Assembly: GCA_003164255.1 (NCBI GenBank)
Contig: PLST01000258.1
Coordinates: 1-7,109 of the forward strand
Direction of reading: 5' to 3'
Length of the DNA stretch: 7,109 nucleotides
Origin: Acidobacteriaceae bacterium
Lineage (GTDB): Bacteria > Acidobacteriota > Terriglobia > Terriglobales > Acidobacteriaceae
Positions within the stretch are counted from its first letter, which is position 1. Each line of letters begins with the position of its first letter. Shown piece by piece: positions 1 to 7,109 of this stretch. Under the pieces are notes generated by a model. That model ran no database searches, was not told where the DNA came from, and saw only the letters and a program-made list of their open reading frames with translations. Both the position numbers and the translations under genes were made by a program.

Positions 1-51
1 GCCACCCAGATCCACGCGCCTTTTGATCGATTTCCCGTCATCGAAGCCTAA
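1..51 (+). CDS. possible C-terminal tail of an upstream gene (partial)
   Basis: Frame 1 is open from the left edge and reads ATQIHAPFDRFPVIEA before a TAA at 49-51. Sixteen codons are too few for family recognition. Ten of the sixteen third positions are G or C, similar to the real genes nearby, but frame 2 also stays open from the edge to about base 97, so an accidental open frame cannot be excluded. If real, it is the 3' end of a gene on the same strand as the membrane protein that follows, with about 130 bp between them. Confidence 0.3.
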   Translation, partial: ATQIHAPFDRFPVIEA

Positions 52-163
52 CTTCCATTGTGCCACATTCCGGGTCCACAAGGGCCGTCGGCTCTGACTT
101 GGCCTGCAGCCGAGATGGAAAGAGTCCGGGAGCAGGATGTGTGGGTTTTCTGACAGCCCCAAG

Positions 164-172
164 TGGTATAAA
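164..172 (+). promoter_or_regulatory. candidate extended -10 promoter element for the membrane protein gene
   Basis: The string TGGTATAAA fits an extended -10 (TG-n-TATAAA). No good -35 hexamer stands 16-18 bases upstream. Transcription would start around 179-181, at or next to the ATG at 181, giving a leaderless or nearly leaderless message. The G-run at 173-177 could instead act as a Shine-Dalgarno, but it is only 3 bases from the ATG. This is pattern matching only. Confidence 0.35.
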
Positions 173-180
173 GGGGGCCG

Positions 181-1047
181 ATGACCAGCACGGCTGAGGA
201 CGAAAAGCAATTTGTCTTTGTGTTCCCGCCTCCGACTGCCACCCGGGTGATTTTGTTCACCTTTTCCGCGGTATTTCTCGCCGCAGGTCTGGTCTTGGTT
301 TTCGGGCTCCTGCTAAACAACGCACCCGCACCAACGGTTGATTACTCAATCTGGGCCCTGGTGCTGGGTCTAGCAGCCGGAATCGCCTTCTTCATGAGGT
401 TGGCATTCCCCTCTTTGGCATCCTCGGCGAAGCTCGAAATCGAACCCGGCCGCATCCGGTTCACTCCAATAAGAATGTTGCGCATGATCGGCGAACAGAG
501 CGTGGAAGAACTCATCCCGCCGCACTCGACCGAGATTCTTCTGTGCCGAAGCATTCACCCGGGTCTTTCTCATGAGTCGCGGATCATCGTCCATGGACCG
601 GCAGGTGAAGCGGGAATTAAGGTCGACTACCTGGTCATTCTGAGCTCCCAAAATCTTGAGAGGCTCGCCGATGGGTTGACCGCCGCGACTGGTCTTCCTG
701 TGCGTATGATCATTCGCCGGATCCCCGACGATGGGATGACAGAAGAGATGCCTTGGATTCTCCCGCAGGGAGCAGCGCGCTGGATCAGCGCACTTGGGTT
801 TGTACTCGTCGTCCTTCCGTATACAGGAGGGATTATCGAGGGATGGATTAGGCCCGCGCCGGCGGTCATTGCAGCGGTTGGGTTGGCTCTTTGGCTTCTC
901 TCTCTTCTCGTGGCCCGTCTCGTCGCAAGACGCGACCCCGCCCATCCGGCGTTCCCTACAGCCAGCTTCTTGATGACGGTGTTCACGTTTGGGGCGACCT
1001 ACGCTTTCTCCGTGGTGATCACCATTTTCATGTTCCACTCACACTGA
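181..1047 (+). CDS. hypothetical integral membrane protein, five predicted helices
   Basis: I do not recognise the family of this 288-residue protein. The start is firm because a TAA in the same frame lies at 169-171 and ATG 181 is the first start after it. Two hydrophobic helices (about residues 22-45 and 56-77) are followed by a soluble segment (78-199) and three more helices (about 201-219, 226-248, 260-285). Arginines after helix 4 (RLVARR, 246-251) suggest by the positive-inside rule that the N-terminus and soluble segment face the cytoplasm. The soluble part alternates short beta-like stretches (KLEIEPGRIRF, SRIIVHG, DYLVILS) with a helix at 158-168 and ends in an acidic stretch. It resembles in outline the small PH-like domains of some bacterial membrane proteins, but this is a weak guess. 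No catalytic motif is visible. The gene converges on the DUF2442 gene with 53 bp between stops. Confidence 0.75.
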   Translation: MTSTAEDEKQFVFVFPPPTATRVILFTFSAVFLAAGLVLVFGLLLNNAPAPTVDYSIWALVLGLAAGIAFFMRLAFPSLASSAKLEIEPGRIRFTPIRMLRMIGEQSVEELIPPHSTEILLCRSIHPGLSHESRIIVHGPAGEAGIKVDYLVILSSQNLERLADGLTAATGLPVRMIIRRIPDDGMTEEMPWILPQGAARWISALGFVLVVLPYTGGIIEGWIRPAPAVIAAVGLALWLLSLLVARLVARRDPAHPAFPTASFLMTVFTFGATYAFSVVITIFMFHSH

Positions 1048-1100
1048 GACGCTGGTCGACAGCCTTTAGACCCTCTAAGAGCAGCAAACGTTGACGTCCC

Positions 1101-1517
1101 TTATGCGGCCGCTTCGCGTTTCCTCGGCCGGCCGCCGGCTCGACCGTTCTGCTTCGCAGCAGCAGCCTTTGCCGGACTCTTCGATTTGCCGCCCTGTGCG
1201 CCGAGGCGGCTGGCTATCCATTTTCTTGAGCCGAGAAAACCTTCAAGAAGCGCCGGCAGATAGATATCCGCATCGAGTTTTGGAAAGTGGATGCCGAACC
1301 CTGAGGGGGAGATCTCGATTGCATCCAACTGCGCCGGCGATGCGCCTTCAAGACCTTCCGCGTCGCGAGGTGCAAATGCCACTTCAAGGTTGGTGCTCAG
1401 CGTGATTACGACGCGCCCGATGCGGCGGTCATAGCGCGCTCGCACAGCCCTTGGCAGTGAGGCCCGCAATTCCTCAGCCTTCCGGTTTGCAGCTTCGAAC
1501 CGATCAATCTTGTCCAT
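1101..1517 (-). CDS. DUF2442 family protein with AT-hook-like basic tail
   Basis: This 138-residue protein matches what I know of DUF2442. It has a small alpha/beta core at about 25-100, including the typical stretch HFPKLDADIYLPALLEG (77-93) and GSRKW (96-100). A basic Ala/Lys/Gly tail (109-133) ends in GGRPRK, a GRP-centred motif like a minor-groove AT-hook. DUF2442 proteins are often encoded beside DUF4160 genes and are suspected DNA-binding or antitoxin-like partners; no biochemical role is established to my knowledge. The ATG at 1517 lies inside the end of the upstream DUF4160 gene (14-nt overlap). It is preceded by GGGAG (1529-1525) with a 7-base spacer, a good ribosome site, so it can be translated independently of the broken upstream frame. 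Length and all expected parts look intact. Family assignment is confident; the role is inference. Confidence 0.85.
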   Translation of the reverse strand: MDKIDRFEAANRKAEELRASLPRAVRARYDRRIGRVVITLSTNLEVAFAPRDAEGLEGASPAQLDAIEISPSGFGIHFPKLDADIYLPALLEGFLGSRKWIASRLGAQGGKSKSPAKAAAAKQNGRAGGRPRKREAAA

Positions 1518-1753
1518 GAATCATCTCCCACTCGCGCAAGAGCAACGCCAGGTTCTCAATCAATTGGCGCGCAATCTTGGCAAGGTCATGGCGTGAAAAT
1601 CCGTAGTTCTCGCGAAGCTCCACTGTTCCCTTCGAGCCATTCAATACGAAAACAGCTTCATGCCCGTGTCCTAATAACATGCACGTGTGCTGGTCTGTGG
1701 TCGTTCGGATAGACAACGACTCTCAACCCGCCAATCCACAGGACAGTTGGCAT
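1504..1753 (-). pseudogene. DUF4160 family gene split by a +1 frameshift
   Basis: Two overlapping minus-strand frames together make one DUF4160-like protein. The first begins at ATG 1753 and reads MPTVLWIGGLRVVVYPNDH, then RPAHVHVI, the characteristic N-terminus of the family, before running out of frame to TGA 1660-1658. The second carries GHGHEAVFVLNG, then VELRENYGFSRHDL, ending IHGQD at TGA 1506-1504, which is the family's C-terminal half. Dropping the single base at 1672 joins Ile27 (codon 1675-1673) to Gly (1671-1669) and gives an 82-residue protein of normal length with the expected HVHVIGHGHEAVF junction. The C-terminal half alone could start only at TTG 1716 or ATG 1680, losing the conserved His-containing N-terminus. 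Causes could be true mutation, a sequence error or, less likely, programmed frameshifting. It lies upstream of and overlaps the intact DUF2442 gene; the pair is a suspected toxin-antitoxin-like unit. Confidence 0.82.
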
Positions 1754-1759
1754 TGAACG

Positions 1760-1765
1760 ATCATA
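1760..1765 (-). promoter_or_regulatory. candidate -10 box (TATGAT) for the DUF4160/DUF2442 unit
   Basis: On the minus strand TATGAT ends 6 bases before ATG 1753. If used, transcription would begin at the start codon itself, giving a leaderless message, which agrees with the lack of any Shine-Dalgarno before that ATG. No convincing -35 hexamer is seen at the usual distance. Confidence 0.35.
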
Positions 1766-1794
1766 ACGCAGAACCTAAGCGCTTGGGTTATGAT
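1760..1794. promoter_or_regulatory. nested inverted repeats, possible operator
   Basis: ATCATAAC (1760-1767) is the exact reverse complement of GTTATGAT (1787-1794), so the same octamer containing a TATGAT -10-like hexamer points outward on both strands. Inside and overlapping it, AACCTAAGC (1772-1780) is followed directly by GCTTGGGTT (1781-1789), a dyad matching at 8 of 9 positions around the perfect core AAGCGCTT. The dyad centre (1780.5) is offset 3.5 bases from the octamer-pair centre (1777). The position just upstream of a toxin-antitoxin-like unit, whose members often bind their own promoter dyads, makes an operator plausible. No binding protein can be named. Confidence 0.4.
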
Positions 1795-1943
1795 GTTGGA
1801 TCAAACGGAAATTCCCCAAAGAACAAAGCCCCCCGGCCGATGTGCAGGAGGCGCCCGAGTCCCGTAACTGATCAGGTTTTGGGCGTAGTGCATAGGACTT
1901 CCCGTTAGTTGCGTCATCACATGAGCTTGCGAGGAGCCTGGGG

Positions 1944-1949
1944 TATAAT
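1944..1949 (+). promoter_or_regulatory. candidate -10 box for the propeller/TonB-domain gene
   Basis: The hexamer is a perfect TATAAT in a GGGGTATAATT-like context. Transcription would begin near 1956, giving a leader of about 62 bases before GTG 2019. The best -35 spacing (1921-1926) reads ATGAGC, a poor match, so the -35 is absent or weak. If the promoter is correct, a TTG start at 1950 would lie upstream of the transcript, which supports the downstream GTG start. Confidence 0.45.
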
Positions 1950-2006
1950 TTGCCCAATCTTCCGGATCATCAACTAATTTCCCGCTGCTGCGCAGGTTCG
2001 GACCCC

Positions 2007-2011
2007 AGGAG
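2007..2011 (+). promoter_or_regulatory. ribosome binding site deciding start GTG 2019
   Basis: AGGAG is followed by a 7-base spacer and then GTG at 2019-2021. This is the only strong Shine-Dalgarno near the 5' end of the gene and it places the start directly before a clean signal peptide. The alternative TTG at 1950 has GAGGAG at 1931-1936, about 13 bases away and therefore too far for a good fit. Confidence 0.65.
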
Positions 2012-2018
2012 CGATAAG

Positions 2019-4523
2019 GTGCATCGACTTAAGTTTGTCTCATGCCTGTTTGCGTTATTCCTGTTTGCCGCCTTTCTCTTTCCGAAAACCTTCTCTCAGT
2101 CTCCGCAAGGAAATGCCCTTCAAACGAACCAGCTTGGCATCAACACATTCGTATCCGGCCCCAATCGAAGTGTGTTTCTCCTCCTGAATACTGACTTGTT
2201 CAGAAACCTGAGCCCAGCCGGTGACCAATGGGAACGCTTGACCGCGAACGTCAGGGCGGTAGCACTGGATCCGGGAAACGAAAAAGTGATCTACGCCCTT
2301 TCCTCGCGCAATGGTGTGATCAAGTCGATGGACGGAGGCAAAAACTGGCTTAACCTCAATACTGGTGCCGCTAGTCAGGCTTTCTCCGCAATCTTCGTGA
2401 ATCCTGCGAACCCGCAACAGGTCTATGTTGGCGGCGGCAGCGGGTTGCTCAAGACTGAGGACGCCGGCTTCACTTGGCAAACTACTGGGTTTATCGGACC
2501 TGTCAGCCAGATCGCCATCGACCCGCTAGCGCCCGATGTGCTCTATCTGCTCAGCGCCGGTGGAATCTACATCTCCAGGGACCATGCAGCAAACTGGAAA
2601 AGAGCGGAAACAGGATTGCCCACCATTCTGGTGCGCGGCGCCAACCGTACAGCCATCAAGGTGACAGCACCCGTCTCCCTCATCGCTGCAATCGGTCGGC
2701 ATAATCCTCAACTTCTAGCAGCAACCGTTGGCAAGGGTGTATTCCGCAGCGATGACAACGGCGCTACATGGGTGCCGTCGAGCGCTGGCCTCGACCTGGC
2801 CGACGATTTTGTAGCTGCGTCCATCGGCAAACAACAGATCACGCTTGCCTCAGAGTCAGCATTGTTTCGCTCTGTCGATGGTGCAAACTGGTCGCGCGTT
2901 AAAATCGCCAGCGGCAAAAAGACTCCTGCTGCGTTTCTCGGAGTCATCGACTATCCCTTCAAAGACGGCCTCCTCCTGAATTTCCGCTTCCCCGAGGACG
3001 GCGAAATTGAGAACGTTGGCACCCAACGCAGGATTGGCCTTATTGATCCGCAAGGAGTTCTCATTGGACTCAACTACGGCGTCTTGCTCCATTCTGAGAG
3101 CGACGGAATCTGGACAACCAAGAAGGATGGCAAACCAGTCCTTTTTGCCGTGACATTCAACGACGGCGAACTCGACCAGGTCGAGCGTTGGCACAGACCC
3201 GCGTTCCTCTATACGTCGAAGAGCGACGGATATTCCTGGGATCTGATCGGAAAGCCGGATTGCGGCAATTCTGCAACAAGGCCCCGCGGCGCGGAGTCGG
3301 AAACGTGGGAATATGGCGGGGCCTGCGCCGCCAGAACGAGCGACGGCGGCGAAACGTGGCAGCAGATGCCGGGATTTGATTTCGTCTCTCAGGGCGCAAT
3401 AGTCAACGATTTCAAGTTCGACCCCGTGCATCCGAACGTCCTTTACTACAGCGCCGGGGTTAACGAGCGTCATATCTTCCGCTATCAATACAACCCCGAG
3501 ACGCGACAGGGGCAGGCCGTCGATCTGAAGACGACAGCCGCGGGACTCGTCATCGACCAGACCAATCCGCTCTCAATCTTCACCGATAAGGCCCAATTAA
3601 GCACCGACGGCGGCTGGACCTGGGCGGATAAATCCCACCCTCTTGAAACCGCTTGCAAGTGCAACATAAAGAGCTTCTACGTCGGCATGGCCAAATCGCT
3701 TTCGTTTCACGCTGGGGAAATCAGAGTCTTGCTCGCATCCGATCCGAATGCGTTCAACGGCTACCCTGGCGACATCACCGTGTTGCGCTCGCCTGACTCA
3801 GGAGACACCTGGGCGCCCATCGCGAAGCTGCCCGCTCACGGCCTGCGCGCGGGACCCTTCTCCAATCCAGATGACCCGCAGGATTTCTTCATCGCTGCCG
3901 TCTCGGCGCCCGGAGGGACTCCCGGCGCGTTTGGTGATTCATTTCGCGTCAACGCGGTAAAGGTGCTGGAGACGCGCGATGGGGGAGCAACTTGGAAAGT
4001 GATTTATCAAAATGCCGCCAGCGGCCAAAACCCTGGCATGGGATTTCTTCACGGTGTCGCGCAGATCGCACACGGCAGCGACAGGTCAATTTTGCTCGCT
4101 ACAAACAAGGGATTGTTGCGCTCAGACGACGAAGGCAACACCTGGATAAAGCTTGGAGGCCTGCAAGTTGACGGAAGCAGCAGCGCGGCAAATGCACAAG
4201 GTGCCGGCGGCAACAAGACGGAACCTAGCGGGCCGTATCACGTTGGCGGCAATATTTCTGCGCCCAAGGTTTTGTACAGCGTGGAAGCTCAACTAACCTC
4301 CGAAGCTCGACGCGCGCATTATCAAGGAACCTGCGTTGTCGGATTCACCGTGGACGCGGAGGGAATTCCGCAGGATGTTCATATTGTCCGTCCGCTGGAA
4401 TACGGCCTGAATGAAGCGGCCATGGAAGCAGTGCGCAAGTACCGCTTCACCCCTGCGTACAAGGATGAGACAACGCCTGTCCCCGTCCTCCTGCAAATCG
4501 CTATTGAATTCAAGCAGTATTAG
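2019..4523 (+). CDS. secreted Asp-box (BNR/Vps10-like) propeller protein with TonB-type C-terminal domain
   Basis: With the GTG start the protein has 834 residues. MHRLKFVSCLFALFLFAAFL begins a signal peptide (basic start, long hydrophobic core, cleavage probably near residue 27), so it is exported. Residues 40-710 carry about eleven Asp-box motifs of the S/T-x-D-x-G-x-x-W kind, for example SMDGGKNW (103-110), SDDNGATW (244-251), TSDGGETW (440-447), TRDGGATW (652-659) and SDDEGNTW (702-709). Such repeats cap blades of BNR/sortilin-like beta-propellers; no sialidase active-site set is evident, so a binding or structural role is likelier than hydrolysis. A Gly/Ser/Asn-rich linker (about 715-741) leads to a TonB C-terminal fold (742-834) with SEARRAHYQG, VGFTVDAEGIPQDV, AMEAVRKYRFTPA. 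In TonB this domain contacts outer-membrane receptors; here there is no N-terminal anchor, so energy transduction is unlikely. Ligand unknown. A longer product from TTG 1950 (857 residues) is less likely because it would bury the signal peptide. Confidence 0.85.
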   Translation: MHRLKFVSCLFALFLFAAFLFPKTFSQSPQGNALQTNQLGINTFVSGPNRSVFLLLNTDLFRNLSPAGDQWERLTANVRAVALDPGNEKVIYALSSRNGVIKSMDGGKNWLNLNTGAASQAFSAIFVNPANPQQVYVGGGSGLLKTEDAGFTWQTTGFIGPVSQIAIDPLAPDVLYLLSAGGIYISRDHAANWKRAETGLPTILVRGANRTAIKVTAPVSLIAAIGRHNPQLLAATVGKGVFRSDDNGATWVPSSAGLDLADDFVAASIGKQQITLASESALFRSVDGANWSRVKIASGKKTPAAFLGVIDYPFKDGLLLNFRFPEDGEIENVGTQRRIGLIDPQGVLIGLNYGVLLHSESDGIWTTKKDGKPVLFAVTFNDGELDQVERWHRPAFLYTSKSDGYSWDLIGKPDCGNSATRPRGAESETWEYGGACAARTSDGGETWQQMPGFDFVSQGAIVNDFKFDPVHPNVLYYSAGVNERHIFRYQYNPETRQGQAVDLKTTAAGLVIDQTNPLSIFTDKAQLSTDGGWTWADKSHPLETACKCNIKSFYVGMAKSLSFHAGEIRVLLASDPNAFNGYPGDITVLRSPDSGDTWAPIAKLPAHGLRAGPFSNPDDPQDFFIAAVSAPGGTPGAFGDSFRVNAVKVLETRDGGATWKVIYQNAASGQNPGMGFLHGVAQIAHGSDRSILLATNKGLLRSDDEGNTWIKLGGLQVDGSSSAANAQGAGGNKTEPSGPYHVGGNISAPKVLYSVEAQLTSEARRAHYQGTCVVGFTVDAEGIPQDVHIVRPLEYGLNEAAMEAVRKYRFTPAYKDETTPVPVLLQIAIEFKQY

Positions 4524-4579
4524 CGCCCATCCCGACTTCAAAGGCTGCAGGGCGACGGTCCGCGCTCAGTGGGCCCTAC

Positions 4580-4596
4580 GCAGATCGAGGATCTGC
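4580..4596 (+). other. short perfect hairpin downstream of the propeller gene
   Basis: GCAGATC (4580-4586) pairs exactly with GATCTGC (4590-4596) across a 3-base loop. It lies 57 bases after the stop codon and about 100 bases before the lipoprotein start. No T-tract follows, so it is not a canonical intrinsic terminator; it could attenuate or protect RNA ends, or be chance. Confidence 0.3.
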
Positions 4597-4683
4597 ATTC
4601 TGGATCGGGCACCGTCAGGCTCAACAACCCCGGCACGGACAATTCGTTTGAAGAATTGGAGAATTGAAACACCTTGGATGAAA

Positions 4684-4691
4684 GAGAGGAA
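4684..4691 (+). promoter_or_regulatory. ribosome binding site of the lipoprotein gene
   Basis: GAGAGGAA contains AGGA (4687-4690) with a 9-base gap to ATG 4700. It is the purine-rich stretch that selects this start, and the start is also right for the signal peptide. Confidence 0.6.
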
Positions 4692-4699
4692 GATACAGA

Positions 4700-5587
4700 A
4701 TGAACCGGACCCTGGGACCCCTATCCGCATTATTAGTATTGGTTGGCCTCGGAGGATGTCATGCTCCCATGCCCGACACCTATGGAATCTATGCAGACAC
4801 CAATCATGGCCGCATTGAGTTGCGGGGCCAGCCTCCACAACGCGCTGGCAACATGATGAGCTTTTACGCTGGAGTACCCGGCCCGTCGGGCCCCGAATGC
4901 TCAAGCCTGAAGGATTTTATTGTCTTCCAGAAAGACGTAGATCCGAGTAGCGTACAACTCGTCCATTTGCAGTTCCTGAAAGAAGGCAATGTCTCGGGCC
5001 TCATCGGATTCGGTTCCGCGAGAGTGAACGTCAACCTTTGGGTACCCGACAAGGATCGGATCGAAGTGGATGTGAAGCCAGTGGAGTCGCACCGCGATAT
5101 GTATATCCTCGTGCCTCATTCCCCATTGGAGCATGGACTCTATGCTCTCAGCATTGGACGGTTCGGTGGCGACGTACTCTCTGAGAGCCGAGTTTTCGAC
5201 CTGGCAGTAGGCCCGGCAACCGACTTTCCTTCGTATGCCCAGGCCGCCCAGACCAGCAAATCCCAGATTGAGCAGTTCGCTCCGGGGCTCTTGAAAGAAA
5301 TGAACGATATGAGCAATCATGCCGATTACCACGCCTTGAGCGATGTCTATCGGCCTAGCGGGCGCATCCTTTCAGACGCAGATGCCCAGAGCTTCGCCAC
5401 AGGCAACCAAACTTGGATCGAGGGTTCCGGAAAAATAATTGACTCCAAGGTGGTCGCTGTCACGCCCTTGGGAGAAAACAGTGCGCGCTGCACCGTGAAC
5501 ACAACGTACGAAAAAGCGGGGCTCCAGCAAGAGCAGATCACCATCGGGAAAATTGGCGACAAATACTACATTACCGATATGAAGTAG
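4700..5587 (+). CDS. hypothetical lipoprotein, two-domain
   Basis: The 295-residue product starts MNRTLGPLSALLVLVGLGGC. The hydrophobic core ends in a lipobox (LGGC, Cys20), so signal peptidase II processing and lipid anchoring are expected. Residues +2 and +3 are His and Ala, not Asp, consistent with transfer to the outer membrane. Residues 25-172 are rich in beta-strand patterns (HGRIELRG, DFIVFQ, YILVPHSPLEHGLYALSIG) and look like a beta-sandwich. Residues about 188-295 begin with a helix and continue with alternating strands (KIIDSKVVAVTPLG, SARCTVNTTYEK, EQITIGKIGDKYYITDMK), in outline like the small NTF2-like domains of secreted proteins (DUF4019/DUF3887 type). That is a fold guess, not a family match. 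No catalytic motif is clear. It follows the propeller gene on the same strand after 176 bp, so co-transcription is possible but not shown. Confidence 0.75.
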   Translation: MNRTLGPLSALLVLVGLGGCHAPMPDTYGIYADTNHGRIELRGQPPQRAGNMMSFYAGVPGPSGPECSSLKDFIVFQKDVDPSSVQLVHLQFLKEGNVSGLIGFGSARVNVNLWVPDKDRIEVDVKPVESHRDMYILVPHSPLEHGLYALSIGRFGGDVLSESRVFDLAVGPATDFPSYAQAAQTSKSQIEQFAPGLLKEMNDMSNHADYHALSDVYRPSGRILSDADAQSFATGNQTWIEGSGKIIDSKVVAVTPLGENSARCTVNTTYEKAGLQQEQITIGKIGDKYYITDMK

Positions 5588-5637
5588 CGCCGCGCACCAG
5601 AGATCGCCGCGCGTTAACATTCTTATGCCGCAAAGGT

Positions 5638-5671
5638 TGAGCCAGATTCACCTTGCGGTGAATCTGGCTCA
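5638..5671. terminator. perfect 15-bp hairpin between convergent genes, likely bidirectional terminator
   Basis: TGAGCCAGATTCACC (5638-5652) and GGTGAATCTGGCTCA (5657-5671) are exact reverse complements around a TTGC loop. The hairpin lies 50 bases after the lipoprotein stop and 31 bases from the clpC stop on the other strand, where a shared terminator is expected. No proper U-run follows on either side (ATTGAATC on plus, AACCTTTG on minus), so termination efficiency is uncertain. A dispersed palindromic repeat is the alternative. Confidence 0.65.
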
Positions 5672-5702
5672 TTGAATCAAACCTATTTCAGTCTTTGGTG
5701 CG

Positions 5703-7109
<1,407 letters not shown>

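Noticed and set aside
370..1038. 222-residue minus-strand open frame opposite the membrane protein gene
   Set aside because: Its translation is polar and low in hydrophobic structure, with many Arg/Pro/Cys residues and no motif. The plus-strand frame gives coherent transmembrane helices, so this is an antisense shadow.
1066..1078. TTAGA-CCC-TCTAA mini-hairpin between the convergent membrane protein and DUF2442 genes
   Set aside because: Only a 5-bp AT-rich stem with no T-run; too weak to call a terminator, although the location would suit one.
1687..1908. 73-residue plus-strand open frame overlapping the DUF4160 start region
   Set aside because: It is antisense to the well-matched DUF4160 N-terminus and its composition does not look like a protein.
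1775..1957. 60-residue minus-strand open frame in the divergent spacer
   Set aside because: No family resemblance, and it lies across the candidate promoter and dyad; most likely chance.
2856..3488. 210-residue minus-strand open frame inside the propeller gene
   Set aside because: The plus strand encodes regular Asp-box repeats through this whole stretch; the antisense frame shows no recognisable domain and no ribosome site was evident.
4653..4666. Tandem GAATTG direct repeat upstream of the lipoprotein gene
   Set aside because: Two copies of a 6-mer in a short AT-rich leader are expected by chance and no matching promoter layout was found.

Overview
This 7.1 kb window looks like chromosomal DNA from a moderately high-GC Gram-negative bacterium. 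The best guess is an Acidobacteriota member. The main reason is a large secreted Asp-box (BNR/Vps10-like) propeller protein ending in a TonB-type C-terminal domain, an architecture I associate with that phylum. A lipoprotein with a lipobox and a UVR-containing ClpC fit but do not prove it. The assignment is inference, since the window has no rRNA or marker gene.

Layout, left to right. (1) Bases 1-51 may hold the last 16 codons of an upstream gene. (2) 181-1047 (+) encodes an unrecognised five-helix membrane protein. (3) A minus-strand two-gene unit converges on it: a DUF4160-family gene (1753-1504) followed, with a 14-nt overlap, by a DUF2442-family gene (1517-1101). This pair is often found together and has been suspected to be toxin-antitoxin-like. 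The DUF4160 gene is split by a single extra base at 1672: the family's N-terminal half (start 1753) is in one frame and the C-terminal half in the next. The DUF2442 gene is intact. (4) The divergent spacer 1754-2018 carries a dyad, two opposed GTTATGAT octamers and a good -10 box. (5) 2019-4523 (+) is the secreted propeller/TonB-domain protein, best started at GTG 2019 rather than the longer TTG start at 1950. (6) 4700-5587 (+) is an unrecognised lipoprotein. (7) A perfect 15-bp hairpin (5638-5671) lies between the lipoprotein gene and the convergent clpC (5703-7109, -), which runs off the right edge.

The genes do not form an obvious pathway. The propeller protein and the lipoprotein are both envelope proteins on the same strand, 176 bp apart, and could be related in function, but no shared motif links them. 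ClpC is a housekeeping proteolysis component and probably an unrelated neighbour. The most notable item is the decayed or frameshifted DUF4160/DUF2442 module with its symmetrical upstream region. I did not find a convincing new multi-gene system.
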